DNA of 64,000 bases, taken from positions 1,950,001-2,014,000 of the forward strand of contig NZ_JBBKBA010000001.1 in NCBI RefSeq assembly GCF_038404985.1, given 5' to 3'. The translations under genes and the position numbers were made by a program. Positions 17,413 through 28,600 of the stretch are shown piece by piece. Source of the stretch: Ferrovibrio sp. MS7 (GTDB lineage Bacteria > Pseudomonadota > Alphaproteobacteria > Ferrovibrionales > Ferrovibrionaceae). The notes beneath the pieces are model-generated. The model had not been told where the DNA came from. It searched no databases and saw only the letters and a program-made list of their open reading frames with translations. Every line of letters begins with the position of its first letter. The stretch's first letter is position 1.

Positions 17413-17500
17413 AGCCTTTTATCGTCTCGGTTGGGATTGCGGCGCTGGAAACGCCCGGTCCGGGTCCGGCAACGTCCAGCAGCATGGGTTTTCCGCCCGC

Positions 17501-18718
17501 ATGATGTACTACGCCTATCAAGCTTACTCCGATCTGATGGAGCCGGTCCGTGCGGTTGCGCGCATGGCGCAAGGGGCCTTTAACGATCCGTCCAATCCGC
17601 TGCGCGATACCTCGCTGTTCCGCCACATGGCCGCTGGCGCCGAGATGGTGACGCGCGCGACTCTGACCCATCACCGCCCGCCCTATGGCATCGAGTGGGT
17701 CAAGCTCGGCAACCGCGAGGTGGCGGTGACCGAACGCGCCGCCCTGGTCACGCCCTTCGGTACCCTGCTGAATTTCAAGAAGGACAGCGATGTAGTGCAG
17801 CCGCGCGTGCTGGTGGTGGCGCCGCTCTCGGGCCACTACGCCACGCTGCTGCGCGGCACGGTGGAGACGCTGCTGCCGGAACACGATGTCTATATCAGCG
17901 ACTGGCATAATGCCCGCGACGTCAGTCTGTCCGATGGCCGCTTTGGCTTCGATGAATATGTCGACCATGTAATCCGCTTCCTGGAACATCTTGGCCCTGG
18001 CGCCCATGTGGTGGCCGTGTGCCAGCCCTGCGTGCAGGTGCTGACTGCCGTGGCGCTGATGGCGGAGAGCGGCAACAAGGCGCAGCCGCGCACCATGACG
18101 CTGATGGCCGGCCCGATCGATTGCCGCGTCAATCCGACCGAAGTGAATAACCTCGCCACCGGCAAGCCCATCGAGTGGTTCGAGCGCAATCTGATCGATA
18201 CGGTGCCGCAGCGTTTCAAGGGCGCCGGCCGCCGCGTTTATCCCGGCTTCGTGCAGCTTACCGCCTTCATGTCGATGAACATGGACCGCCATGTGAAGGC
18301 GCATGTCGAGCTTTACGAGAATATCGCTGCCGGCGAACTGGCGAAGGCCGAGGCGACCAAGACCTTCTACGACGAATATTTTGCCGTGCTCGACCTGCCG
18401 GCGGAATTCTATATCGAGACCGTGCAGCGCGTGTTCCAGGAATACCATCTGGCTGAAGGCCGCCTGGTGGTGCATGGCCAAAAGGTCAATCCCAAGGCTA
18501 TCCGTCGCACCGCCCTGCTTACCGTTGAAGGCGAGAAGGACGATATCTGCTCAGTTGGCCAGACACTGGCGGCGCATGATCTCTGCACCGGCCTCAAGCC
18601 CTATATGCGCAAGCACCACCTGCAGCCGGGTGTCGGCCATTACGGCGTGTTCAATGGCCGGCGCTGGAATACGCAGATTTACCCGCTGGTGCGCAACCTG
18701 ATCCTGGCGCACGACTGA
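17501..18718 (+). CDS. phaZ: Intracellular poly(3-hydroxybutyrate) depolymerase
   Basis: About 405 residues from ATG 17501 (MMYYAYQAYSDLMEPVR), the usual start for this family. The alpha/beta-hydrolase contains VVAVCQPCVQV with Cys174 at the nucleophile position; intracellular PhaZ enzymes use cysteine rather than serine. Other family motifs are APLSGHYATLLRGTVE, DWHNARDV, TLMAGPIDCRVNPTEVN and the C-terminal GVGHYGVFNGRRWN containing the catalytic histidine. It degrades native PHB granules to hydroxybutyrate during carbon limitation. No PHB synthase is in the window. Confidence 0.95.
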   Translation: MMYYAYQAYSDLMEPVRAVARMAQGAFNDPSNPLRDTSLFRHMAAGAEMVTRATLTHHRPPYGIEWVKLGNREVAVTERAALVTPFGTLLNFKKDSDVVQPRVLVVAPLSGHYATLLRGTVETLLPEHDVYISDWHNARDVSLSDGRFGFDEYVDHVIRFLEHLGPGAHVVAVCQPCVQVLTAVALMAESGNKAQPRTMTLMAGPIDCRVNPTEVNNLATGKPIEWFERNLIDTVPQRFKGAGRRVYPGFVQLTAFMSMNMDRHVKAHVELYENIAAGELAKAEATKTFYDEYFAVLDLPAEFYIETVQRVFQEYHLAEGRLVVHGQKVNPKAIRRTALLTVEGEKDDICSVGQTLAAHDLCTGLKPYMRKHHLQPGVGHYGVFNGRRWNTQIYPLVRNLILAHD

Positions 18719-18730
18719 GGTCAGCCGGTT

Positions 18731-19138
18731 TCAGAGGATGCCGCGGCTCTTGAGCAGGGTATCCAGACGCTGCTTCAGGACCTGCAGCGATACCGGCTTT
18801 ACCATGTAGCCATCCACCTGCAGCTTTTTGGCCGTCAGCACGGTTTCCTGCTGCTTGTCGGCCGTGAGGAATACCACCGGCGTTTCCGCGACGCTGGGAT
18901 TGGCCATGCCGCGTACCTTTGCCAGGAAGCCGAGGCCGTCGAGCGGCTGCATATGCACATCGCAAAGCACCAGCAATGGCCGCACCCGCACCAGTTCCTT
19001 GAAACCGGATTCGCCATCGGATGCCTCATGCAGCAGCCGGTAGCCTAGCTGGCGCAGGAGCTGGCAGATGATCTGCCGGGTGTAATCTTCATCCTCCACC
19101 ACCAGGATGCGGATCTTATCGAGTGGAATACCGACCAT
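18731..19138 (-). CDS. Single-domain response regulator (CheY-like receiver)
   Basis: 135 residues forming only a receiver domain: acidic pair E15/D16, phospho-acceptor D60 (LLVLCDVHM), Thr92 (FLTAD) and Lys114 (MVKP). All key residues are intact, so it should be phosphorylated. It is encoded 18 bp downstream of the hybrid histidine kinase on the same strand and is likely the partner that receives phosphate from the kinase HPt domain. Without an output domain it would act by protein contact or as a phosphate sink. Confidence 0.93.
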   Translation of the reverse strand: MVGIPLDKIRILVVEDEDYTRQIICQLLRQLGYRLLHEASDGESGFKELVRVRPLLVLCDVHMQPLDGLGFLAKVRGMANPSVAETPVVFLTADKQQETVLTAKKLQVDGYMVKPVSLQVLKQRLDTLLKSRGIL

Positions 19139-19156
19139 GTGCTTAGCGGCCTCGTC

Positions 19157-22100
19157 TCAATGCCGCAGGATCTGCGGCAGGGTTTCATTCAATTCGCGCC
19201 AGGTGTCGGGCAGCAATTCTGCCATCAGCGCGGCGGTATCGGTGTCGTTGGCATCGCAGGCATCCTGCAGATCGGACGCCAAGTTGCCGAGCCGGTTGGC
19301 GCCCATGGAGCGGCCGGAGCCTTTCAGCGTATGGGCGGCAAAGCGCGCCGCTTCCAGGTCGCCCTTTGCCATGGCCGCTTCTACCTCTGCTACGCGCGTG
19401 GCGGCATCGGCGACGAAGTTGCTCAGGAAGCCCTTGGCGGCATCGTTCAGACTGCCGAACATTTCCGCGAGCGGGGCTGGATCGAAAATGTCGGTGTCCC
19501 AATCGGGACCGGGCGTGGCGGCGGGCACAGCCGTGGTGGCCTTTGGTGCGGCCGCCTTGCTCGCCGGTACGCGCAGGGGCAAGGCCTGCGGCAGCCATTG
19601 CGTCAGCATGTCGCCCAGCGCCCGGCTGTTGATCGGCTTGGTCAGGTAGCCATCCATACCGGCATCCAGGCATTGCTGCTCGGTGCCGGTCAGCGCATCG
19701 GCCGTCAGTGCCACGATTGGCAGGCGCGGGCCATTGGGGCTTTCGGCGCCGCGGATCGCGGCGGTCAGTTCGAAGCCGTCCATTTCCGGCATATGGAAGT
19801 CGGTCAGCAGCAGGCCATAGCCTGAATTGTTCCGATACATCTCCAATGCCTGGGCACCGTTGTCGCCGATCTCGCAGGCGAAGCCCATGCGGCTCAGCAT
19901 CTGGCGGATCACCACCTGATTTGTCAGGTTGTCCTCCGCTACCAGCACCAGGGCGTTGCCGGCCCGTGCGGTTTCGATATCCGGCGGCGCCCAGGCCATG
20001 TCCTCGCGGAAGGCGCTTTCCGCCTCATCGCCAGCTATCAGGTCGAGCGCCAGGGCGGCGGCACGCCACAGGCCATGGCGGTTGAGCGGGTAAGTCAGCG
20101 CCAGGCGGAAATGCGCGCGCGCGGCGGCATCCAGGGTCGATACCAGGCTGCGCGGCGCCACCAGGGCGAAACGGGCATCTGTCGCCTGGCTGGCCGGTAG
20201 ATCGAGCACGCTGGTGTGATCCGCGCCGCCAGGGCTGCGCGCATCCACCAGCACCAGGTCGATATCGCCGGCAGCAAGGCGCTGGCGTGCGGTCGGCATG
20301 GTCGATTGCATGTCGATCGCCGTGATTCCTGCGGCACGCAGATACTGCGCCGCCAGGGCTGCCTGCTCTGCCGGCAGGCCAGCCAGCAGGACGCGACACG
20401 ATGCGATATCCTGTTTTGGCCGCGGTGCCTCGGCGCCGTCTTCTGGCGGCAGCGGCAATTCGAACCAGAAAGTGGAGCCATGGCCGGCGGTACTGGTGAC
20501 GCCGATGCGACCACCCATCAATTCGCACAGCCGGTTGCAGATCGAGAGGCCGAGGCCGGTGCCGCCGTATTTGCGTGCCGTGGAACTGTCCGCCTGGCTG
20601 AAGGGCTGGAACAGCCTAGCCTGCTGCTCCTCGGTGAGGCCAATGCCGCTGTCGATCACCTCGAAGCGCAGCCAATGCGGTTCAGCCATCGGCTGGATGC
20701 GGATGGTGATGCTGCCTTCATGGGTGAATTTCACCGCGTTGCCACCGAGATTGAGCAGGACCTGGCGCACGCGGGTCGGGTCGCCAAGCCGCTTGTCCGG
20801 CACAGTTGGATCAATGTCGACAACCAGTTCCAGCATCTTGTCGTCGGCGCGCGGCGCCAGCAGCTCGCCGATGCCATCGGCCAGATCGCCAAGGCTGAAC
20901 GGCACGCTTTCGATATCCAGCTTGCCGGCTTCGATCTTGGAGAAATCCAGGATGTCGTTGATCACCGTGAGCAAGGCCTGCGCCGACTCGCGGATCACCT
21001 TCGACATGCGGCGCTGCTCACCATCCATCGGTGTCAGTTCCAGCATTTCCGCCATGCTCATCACGCCATTCATCGGCGTGCGGATTTCGTGGCTCATGGT
21101 GGCGAGGAAGTTGGACTTCGCGCGCGTAGCGTCCTCGGCGACGACGCGGGCAGCGCGCGATTCCTCCTCGGCTTTGGCCAGGGCGACAGATTTCTCGCGC
21201 AGCTTGAGAGTGTAGAAGGCGCCAATGGAAAACAGCACAAAGCCGGCGAAGGCCAACATCAGATTACGCCGCAGCCGCTGCTCGGCATCGCGCAGCACGG
21301 CTGTTTCCGGCAGACCGACATAGGTATAGAAGGGGGCGCTCGGAATGTCGGAACGATTGGCGGCGCCGACCAGCAGGCCGCGCGGCGTTTCGATCAAACG
21401 CGACGTGCTATCGTCGCGCAAAGCCTCGAAGAGTGCCGAGGCATCCGGATCGCCCAGATCGCCGACACCGCCTGAGCGGCTGTTATTTTGGGCGCGGAAG
21501 CGGCGCATCAGCGCCGAATGGCCCAGCACCTCGCCTTCGCCGGTGGCAATGAACACGGTGCCGCCAATGCGGCGCGATTCCGCGTCGACAATGCGTGATA
21601 CTTCGCTCAACTCGATATCGACGCCAATTACCGCCCGCAACACACCGCCGGCATCGAATACCGGCACGGCATAGGTGATGCCTAGCGTGGCGGCGGTGGC
21701 GAAGGTGTAGGGCTTGGTCCAGATCGGGCGTTCAGCCTTTTGGGCGCCGATATACCAAGGCCGCTGGCGCGGATCGTAAGGAGGCGCTTCATGATCGGAG
21801 CGCAGGAAGCCGCCGCCCTGAGTGGGCATGACGAATTCATTGCGCACGATTTCGCCGTTGGCTGGATCGCGCACCAGCTCACGCATCAGGATGGTACGCT
21901 TGCCGGTGATATCAAAGCCGACCCAGGCCGAATCCTGGTTTGAAAATGCCTGCACGGCATGGAACGAGCCATCCGGCAGGCCGACATAAACGCCGTTGAG
22001 AAAGACGTTGCGCTGCATCAGCGCATTGGCCATCGGCAGGAACAAGCTGAGGAAAGCATCGCGGTCTGGCACTTCGCGGGCCAGATCGCGGATAAAGCTG

Positions 22101-22303
22101 GTGGTGATCAGCAGGCCGTCGAAGCGGCGGTCGGTCTGCTGCTTGATGGTGGCGGCGTATTCCTCGGCACTGGACAAGCCATCGCTCAGCAGGGCATTCC
22201 GCTGCTCATGGTAGAGCTGCAGAAGGCCATACACTGCGCCGGCGAAAATGACGCAGAAGCCAAGCACAAGCTTGATCAGTCCGGTATACCGGCTCACACG
22301 CAT
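19157..22303 (-). CDS. Hybrid sensor histidine kinase: dCache - HisKA - HATPase - REC (degenerate) - REC - HPt
   Basis: 1048 residues. Transmembrane helices at about 10-30 and 348-368 bracket a periplasmic dCache sensor (about 35-340, with DPRQRPWYIGA). The kinase core follows: H-box SHEIRTPMNG with His405, then HATPase boxes (NAVKFTHEG, DSGIGLT, GGTGLGLSICNRL). A first receiver (about 635-760) keeps Asp687 but has lost the acidic pair and the conserved Lys. A second receiver (about 783-905) is intact with Asp835 and Lys889, and the C-terminal HPt has His991 (AAHTLKGSG). This BarA/EvgS-like phosphorelay most likely feeds the adjacent CheY-like protein. The ligand is unknown. Confidence 0.95.
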   Translation of the reverse strand: MRVSRYTGLIKLVLGFCVIFAGAVYGLLQLYHEQRNALLSDGLSSAEEYAATIKQQTDRRFDGLLITTSFIRDLAREVPDRDAFLSLFLPMANALMQRNVFLNGVYVGLPDGSFHAVQAFSNQDSAWVGFDITGKRTILMRELVRDPANGEIVRNEFVMPTQGGGFLRSDHEAPPYDPRQRPWYIGAQKAERPIWTKPYTFATAATLGITYAVPVFDAGGVLRAVIGVDIELSEVSRIVDAESRRIGGTVFIATGEGEVLGHSALMRRFRAQNNSRSGGVGDLGDPDASALFEALRDDSTSRLIETPRGLLVGAANRSDIPSAPFYTYVGLPETAVLRDAEQRLRRNLMLAFAGFVLFSIGAFYTLKLREKSVALAKAEEESRAARVVAEDATRAKSNFLATMSHEIRTPMNGVMSMAEMLELTPMDGEQRRMSKVIRESAQALLTVINDILDFSKIEAGKLDIESVPFSLGDLADGIGELLAPRADDKMLELVVDIDPTVPDKRLGDPTRVRQVLLNLGGNAVKFTHEGSITIRIQPMAEPHWLRFEVIDSGIGLTEEQQARLFQPFSQADSSTARKYGGTGLGLSICNRLCELMGGRIGVTSTAGHGSTFWFELPLPPEDGAEAPRPKQDIASCRVLLAGLPAEQAALAAQYLRAAGITAIDMQSTMPTARQRLAAGDIDLVLVDARSPGGADHTSVLDLPASQATDARFALVAPRSLVSTLDAAARAHFRLALTYPLNRHGLWRAAALALDLIAGDEAESAFREDMAWAPPDIETARAGNALVLVAEDNLTNQVVIRQMLSRMGFACEIGDNGAQALEMYRNNSGYGLLLTDFHMPEMDGFELTAAIRGAESPNGPRLPIVALTADALTGTEQQCLDAGMDGYLTKPINSRALGDMLTQWLPQALPLRVPASKAAAPKATTAVPAATPGPDWDTDIFDPAPLAEMFGSLNDAAKGFLSNFVADAATRVAEVEAAMAKGDLEAARFAAHTLKGSGRSMGANRLGNLASDLQDACDANDTDTAALMAELLPDTWRELNETLPQILRH

Positions 22304-22676
22304 ACCTGAGAGTAGGATGTTGATGCCGCCATGTTACCGCTGATTGCGTTGTCGTGGAAATTAAATGTCGGGAAAATCACAATAATTCCACTAGGCAGGA
22401 TTTGCCGGGTGCTGGGTGAAAGCTGCCGCCTTGGGTTGTAACTCTGTCATTGCCGGTGGGGCGCTTTCATGGTTAACTGCTTCCCAGGCGAAGGCGGAAG
22501 CAAGCTGAAAAATCGGCAGAAATCCGTAAATGCTGTAAGATCGCCTGGGCCCGACAGTAAGTCGCTGGCCATACCGTTGTGCTCTGGCACGAGGTTTGCG
22601 CTTGTCCTTGGGAGCTTGTCCTCCCGGATAAGCATGGCCCGTGTTCAACGGCGTCTCAGAAGGAGAGGATTACGCA
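22304..22676. other. 373-bp intergenic region upstream of the giant repeat protein
   Basis: This region separates the divergent histidine kinase and giant-repeat genes and must hold both promoters. A small AT-rich patch (GGAAAATCACAATAATTCC, about 22371-22389) is the best promoter candidate. No hairpin with a T-run, no tRNA and no convincing small ORF were found; short ORFs here lack ribosome sites. Confidence 0.5.
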
Positions 22677-25600
22677 GTGCCCGTGGTGGTCAATCTCGGT
22701 GACGGTGGCAACACCCAGACCTATGGCAAGGTTGATATCCTTGTCAGCGGATCGGGTGCTGATGCCATCACGATCACCAGTCCCGCCGCTGCGGCCAATA
22801 TCAATCTCGGCGGCGGCGCCGACAGCCTCGTTCTCCAGGGCGCCAGCAACACGGCCACGGTCGGCAATGTCGAAACCCTGACCGGCGGCAGCGGCGCCGA
22901 CACGATCACACTGGGCGCTCCGCTTTCGGGCGGCCAGATCGATCTCGGCGGCGGCAATGACAGCCTGCGGCTGGCCCACGGCACCAACAGTTTGACCCTA
23001 CTCAATGTCGAGACCGTCATCGGCGGCACCGGGGCCGACAACATCACGCTAGGCAACGCGGTTACGAAAGGCAGCTTCAGCCTTGGCGATGGCGCCGACA
23101 AGCTGCAACTGGCCAATGGCGGCAACACCATCAGCGTCGCTGGCGTCGAGACCCTGACCGGCGGCAGCGGCGCGGATATCGTCATCGCCACCGGCGCGCT
23201 GCCGAATGCCCAGATCGATCTTGGCGGCGGCGCCGACAGTTTCATGCTCGGCACTGGCGTTAACAATGTCACGCTGGCCAATGTCGAGACCATCACCGGT
23301 GTTGGCGGTGCCGACACGGTGACGCTCAGCACGGATCTCACCGGCGGCAAGGTGGACCTTGGCGGCGGCAATGACAGCCTGAAGCTGACCAATGGCGGCA
23401 ATAACGGCACGGTTTTGAATGTCGAAACCCTGACCGGCGGCAATGGCGCCGATCAGATCACGCTGGGCGGCAAGGGCAGTGCCGATCTTGGCCTTGGCAA
23501 TGACAAGGTGACCATTACCGATGCCGGCGGCAGCTTCACGCTGGCCAATATCGAAAGCATCCAGGGCGGCGCTGGCGCCGACAAGATTACGCTCACCACC
23601 TCGCTCACCACCTCCAGCAGCGTCGATCTGGGGGCCGGTAGCGATAGCATCGCGCTGGCGAATACCGGCAATACCGCCGTGATCAGCAATGCCGAAACTG
23701 TCCAAGGCGGCAGCGGCGGCGATGCCATCACGCTTGGCACCGCCGTATCAAATGGCAGTGTCGACCTCGGCGGCGGCAATGACAGCCTGAAACTGGCCGA
23801 TGGCGGCAATACCATCACGGTGGCGAATGTCGAAACCATCACCGGCGGCGCCGGCGCCGATGTGGTGACGGTTTCCACCCCGCTGGTGAACTCGACCCTG
23901 GATCTTGGCGGCGGCAACGATCAGATCAAGCTGGCTGCCGGCACCAACACGCTGACGCTGGCGAATGTTGAAACCATCACCGGCGGCACCGGTGCCGATA
24001 CGGTGACGCTGTCCACCGAGCTGAATGGCGGCAAGGTCGATCTCGGTGGCGGCAATGACAGCCTGAAGCTGGCCAATGGCGGCAATTCCGCCACGATCGG
24101 CAATGTTGAAACCATCACTGGCGGTTCCGGTGCCGATGTCATCACCGTCAGCGGCAAGGCCAGCATCGACTTGGGCGGCGGCAGTGACAAGGTTACGCTT
24201 TCGGCGGCCTCCACGGTGACGCTGGCCAATGTCGAAAGCGTCACCGGCTCCTCAGGCGCCGATACCGTCACCCTGACCGGAACGCTTGGGGCCGGTTCCA
24301 GTATCGATCTCGGTGGTGGCACCGACAAGCTGGTGCTGGCCAATGGCAGCAACAGTGCCACGATCAGCAATGTCGAGAATATCTCCAGTGGCATCGGCAA
24401 CGATACGATCGTGCTGGGCCAGACGATTTCCAAAGGCAGTGTCGATCTTGGTGCTGGCAGCGACAAGCTGACCCTGGCCGATGGCGTCAACAGCCTGGGC
24501 GTCTCCAATGTCGAGACCCTGGTGGGCGGCAGCGGCGCCGATACGGTGGCAATCTCGAGCAAGCTGACCAATGCCAGTATCGATCTGGGCGGCGGCAGCG
24601 ACAAGCTGACCCTAGTCGGCGCGGGCAACAGCGCCAGTATCGCCAATGTCGAGACCCTGGTGGGCAGCAGCGGCAACGATACCCTTACGATCACCACCGG
24701 CCTGACCAATGCGAGTATCGATCTGGGTGCCGGCAACGACAGCCTGAAGCTGGCCGATGGCGGCAACAGCGCCACCATTGCCAATGCGGAAACCATCACT
24801 GGCGGCAATGGCGCCGACCTGATCACGCTTTCCGCCGCCGCCAAGGCCAGCATTGATCTCGGCGGCGGCAACGATGCGCTCAAGCTCGCCAACGCGGCCA
24901 ATACTGTTACCGTTGCCTCGATCGAAACGCTGACCGGCGGCACGGCCAATGATTCCGTGGTGATCACATCGGCGCTGGCCTCCGGTGCGGTGATCGATCT
25001 TGGCGGTGGCCTCGATAAACTGACCCTGCAGAATGGCGGCACGCTTACCGTCACCGGTATCGAAACACTGATCACCGGCTCGACCAATGACAGCATCACC
25101 CTGGCCAACGCAGTCGCCAAGGGCAATATCGATCTCGGCGATGGCCAGGATAGCCTGACCCTCGCCGCCGGCGACAATACCCTGCAACTGACCGGCATCG
25201 AGACTGTTACCGGCAATAGCGGCGCCGATAGCATCACCTTCACCACCCAGGCGACAGCCACGGTCAACCTCGGTGCCGGCAACGACAAGCTCGCGCTCGG
25301 CAAGGGCAATAATGCGGTGACGCTGACCGGCGTCGAGACGGTGACCGGCAATGCCGGATTCGACACTGTGACGCTGATGGACACGGCGGCAAGCCGCATT
25401 GATCTCGGTGCCGGGGTCGACAAGCTGATCCTGACCAATGGCAACAACACCATCACCCTTGCTGGTGTTGAGAATCTTGTTGGTGGCAGCGGCGACGATG
25501 CTATTTCCGTCACCGGCGGCATTACCGGCGCGACCTATGATCTGGGCGCCGGCAGCGACAAGCTGAGCCTCGGCCTTGGCACTAATACGCTCACTGTCAG

Positions 25601-28600
25601 CAATGCCGAGACCATTCTGGGCGGCAATGCCAACGACACGATCACGCTGGGCAATGCCGTCACCGGCATAAGCATCGACCTTGCCAATGGCAACGACAGC
25701 CTGAAGCTGGCCCATGGCGGCAACAGCCTGACATTGAGCAATGTCGAAACCATCACCGGCGGCAATGATGCCGACCTGATCACGCTCGCAACCACGCTGG
25801 CGCGCGGCAGCATCGAACTTGGCGCCGGCGCCGACAAGCTGACGCTTGCCGATGGCGGGCCGCAGACTCTCACCATCGGCAATGTCGAAACGCTGATCGG
25901 TGGCAATGGCAATGACAGTATCGTCTTTACCACCGGCGTTACCGGCCTGGTCGATCTCGGCGACGGCAAGGACAAGCTGACGCTGGGCAATGGCGGCAAC
26001 ACGCTGACCCTGAACAATATCGAGACCATTGTCGGCGGCACTGGCGCGGACGTCATCACGCTCGGCGCGGCCTTGTCTGCCGCCAGCATCGATCTCGGCA
26101 TCGGCAACGACAAGCTGGTGCTGGCCAATGGCGTCAACAACATCACGCTCGGCGGGGTTGAAACCCTGATCGCCGGCAATGGTGACGACACGATCACCCT
26201 GGTCAATGCTGTCGGCACCGCCGGCAGCTTCGATTTCGGCGGTGGCAGCGACAAGCTGATCCTGGCCGCCGGCATCAACACGGTGACGCTGAGCAATATC
26301 GAAACCGTGATCGGCAATAGCGGCACCGATAGTGTGACGCTGACCAACACGCTCAACGGCAGCGTTGATCTCGGTGCCGGCAGCGACAGTCTGACGCTGG
26401 CGAATGGCGGCAATATCCTGACGTTGACCAATATCGAGACGATTGTTGGCGGCAGTGGCGCCGATCTGATCACCCTGACCGGCGGTATCGCCAAGGGCAG
26501 CATCAGCCTGGGTGCCGGCAGCGACAGCCTGACGCTTGGCGCCGGTGCCAACACCCTGACCGTGAGCGGGGTCGAGACCCTGATCGGCAATTCCGGCGCC
26601 GATATCATCACCCTGCTCGATGCGGTGAATGGCAGCATCGATCTCGGCGACGGCAATGACAAGTTGACCCTGGCTGGCGGCAACAACACGCTGACCCTTA
26701 GCAATATAGAGAGTGTGATCGGCAATAGCGGCGTCGATGTCATCACGCTCAATACCGCCGGCACCAAAATCTATGTCGAGCTTGGCACCGGCGGCGACAA
26801 GCTGACGCTTGCCAATGGCGGCAATACGGCAACGATCGGCAATGTCGAAACCATCACCGGCGGTACCGGTGCCGATATCATCACCCTGCAGGCGGCCCTT
26901 ACCACCGGCGGCAAGATCGATCTGGGTGATGGTGCCGACAAGCTGGTGCTGGCCAATGGCATCAACACGCTGACCTTGAGCAACATCGAGACCATCACCG
27001 GCGGCACGGGCGCTGATGCCGTTACGCTGACCCATGCGGTGACCGGCATCGATATCAACCTCGGCCTTGGCAGTGACAGCCTGGCGCTGACCAATGGCGG
27101 CAATGTGTTGACCATGAGCGGTGTCGAGACCCTGACCAGCGGCAGCGGCAATGACAGCATCACCTTCGGTGCGGCCGTGGCCAAGGGTAGTGTCGATCTT
27201 GGTGGCGGCAATGACAGCCTGACCCTGGCTTCGGGCACCAATACGCTGACCCTGGCCAATATCGAAACCGTCACCGGAAATTTCGGCGCCGACCTGCTCA
27301 CCTTCACCACCACGCTGAATGGCGGTCTGATCGATACCGGCCTTGGCAATGACAAGGTGGTGCTGGCCGATGGTGGCAACACGGTCACCCTGACTGGCGT
27401 AGAGACCGTGATTGGCGGTGTCGGCAGTGACTATGTCACGGTTGCAGCCGCCCAGGGTAATCTGCAGATCAATATGGGTGCTGGCGCCGACAAGATCGTG
27501 CTGGCGGACGGCAATAACAACGCGACCATCGGCGATACCGAAATCATCATTGGCGGCACTGGTGCGGACACGATCAAGCTCACCACCGCGCTGGTTGGCC
27601 AGATCGACCTGGCGGCTGGCAATGACCGGGTAACGCTGTTCAACGGCGACAACAATCTGACCCTGACCGGCGTCGAGACCGTGATCGGCGGCACCGGCAC
27701 GGATGATGTCAGGCTGACGGATGCGGTGACCAATGGCAGTTACTCGCTCGGTGCTGGCGTCGATACCCTGACGCTGGCAAATGGCACCAATGTCATCACC
27801 ATCAGCGGTGTCGAAAGCCTGTTCGCTGGCAGCGGCTGCGACACGGTGACGCTGGGGGCTGGCGGCAACACCATCACGCTGAGCAATGTCGAGACGCTGA
27901 TCGGCGGTGCCGGCGCCGATATCGTCACGCTGGCCACTACCTACAATGGCGAGATAGACCTCGGTGCCGGGGCCGACAAGCTGACACTTGCCGATGGTGG
28001 TAACAGTATCACGCTGAGCAATGTGGAATCGGTGATCGGCGGCAGCGGTGCCGATGTGATAACGCTCGATACCACGGTGGCTTCGGGTAATTTCGACCTT
28101 AATGGCGGCAATGACCGACTCTACCTGGCCGATGGCGGCAATACGCTAACGGTCACCGATGTGGAAACCCTGGTCGGTGGCAGCGGCAGCGACAAGATTA
28201 CCCTGAACAGCGTACTGGGTACCGGCGCCCTGATCGACCTGGGCGATGGTGATGACAGCCTGACGCTTGCCGGCAGTGGCAATATCGTCACCCTGACCAA
28301 TGTTGAAACCATCATCGCCAGCGCCGGCACCGACGATTTGACGCTCGCAACCACGGTAGACAACGGCAATATTTCGCTTGGCGCCGGCAGCGACAAGCTG
28401 AAATTCGCCGATGGCGGCAACACCGCCACGGTTACCTATGTCGAAACCATCACCGGCGGCGATGGTGCAGATATCATCACGCTGGGCACCGCGCCGGCCA
28501 GCGGCTCGGTCGATCTTGGCGACGGCGATGACAAGCTGGTGCTGACTGCCGCCAGCAACACCTTGCTGGTCGCGAATGTCGAAACCCTGATCGGCGGCAG

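Noticed and set aside
22469-22702. 77-codon ORF starting upstream of the giant gene
   Set aside because: It overlaps the giant gene's ribosome site in another frame, has no ribosome site of its own and an unremarkable composition.
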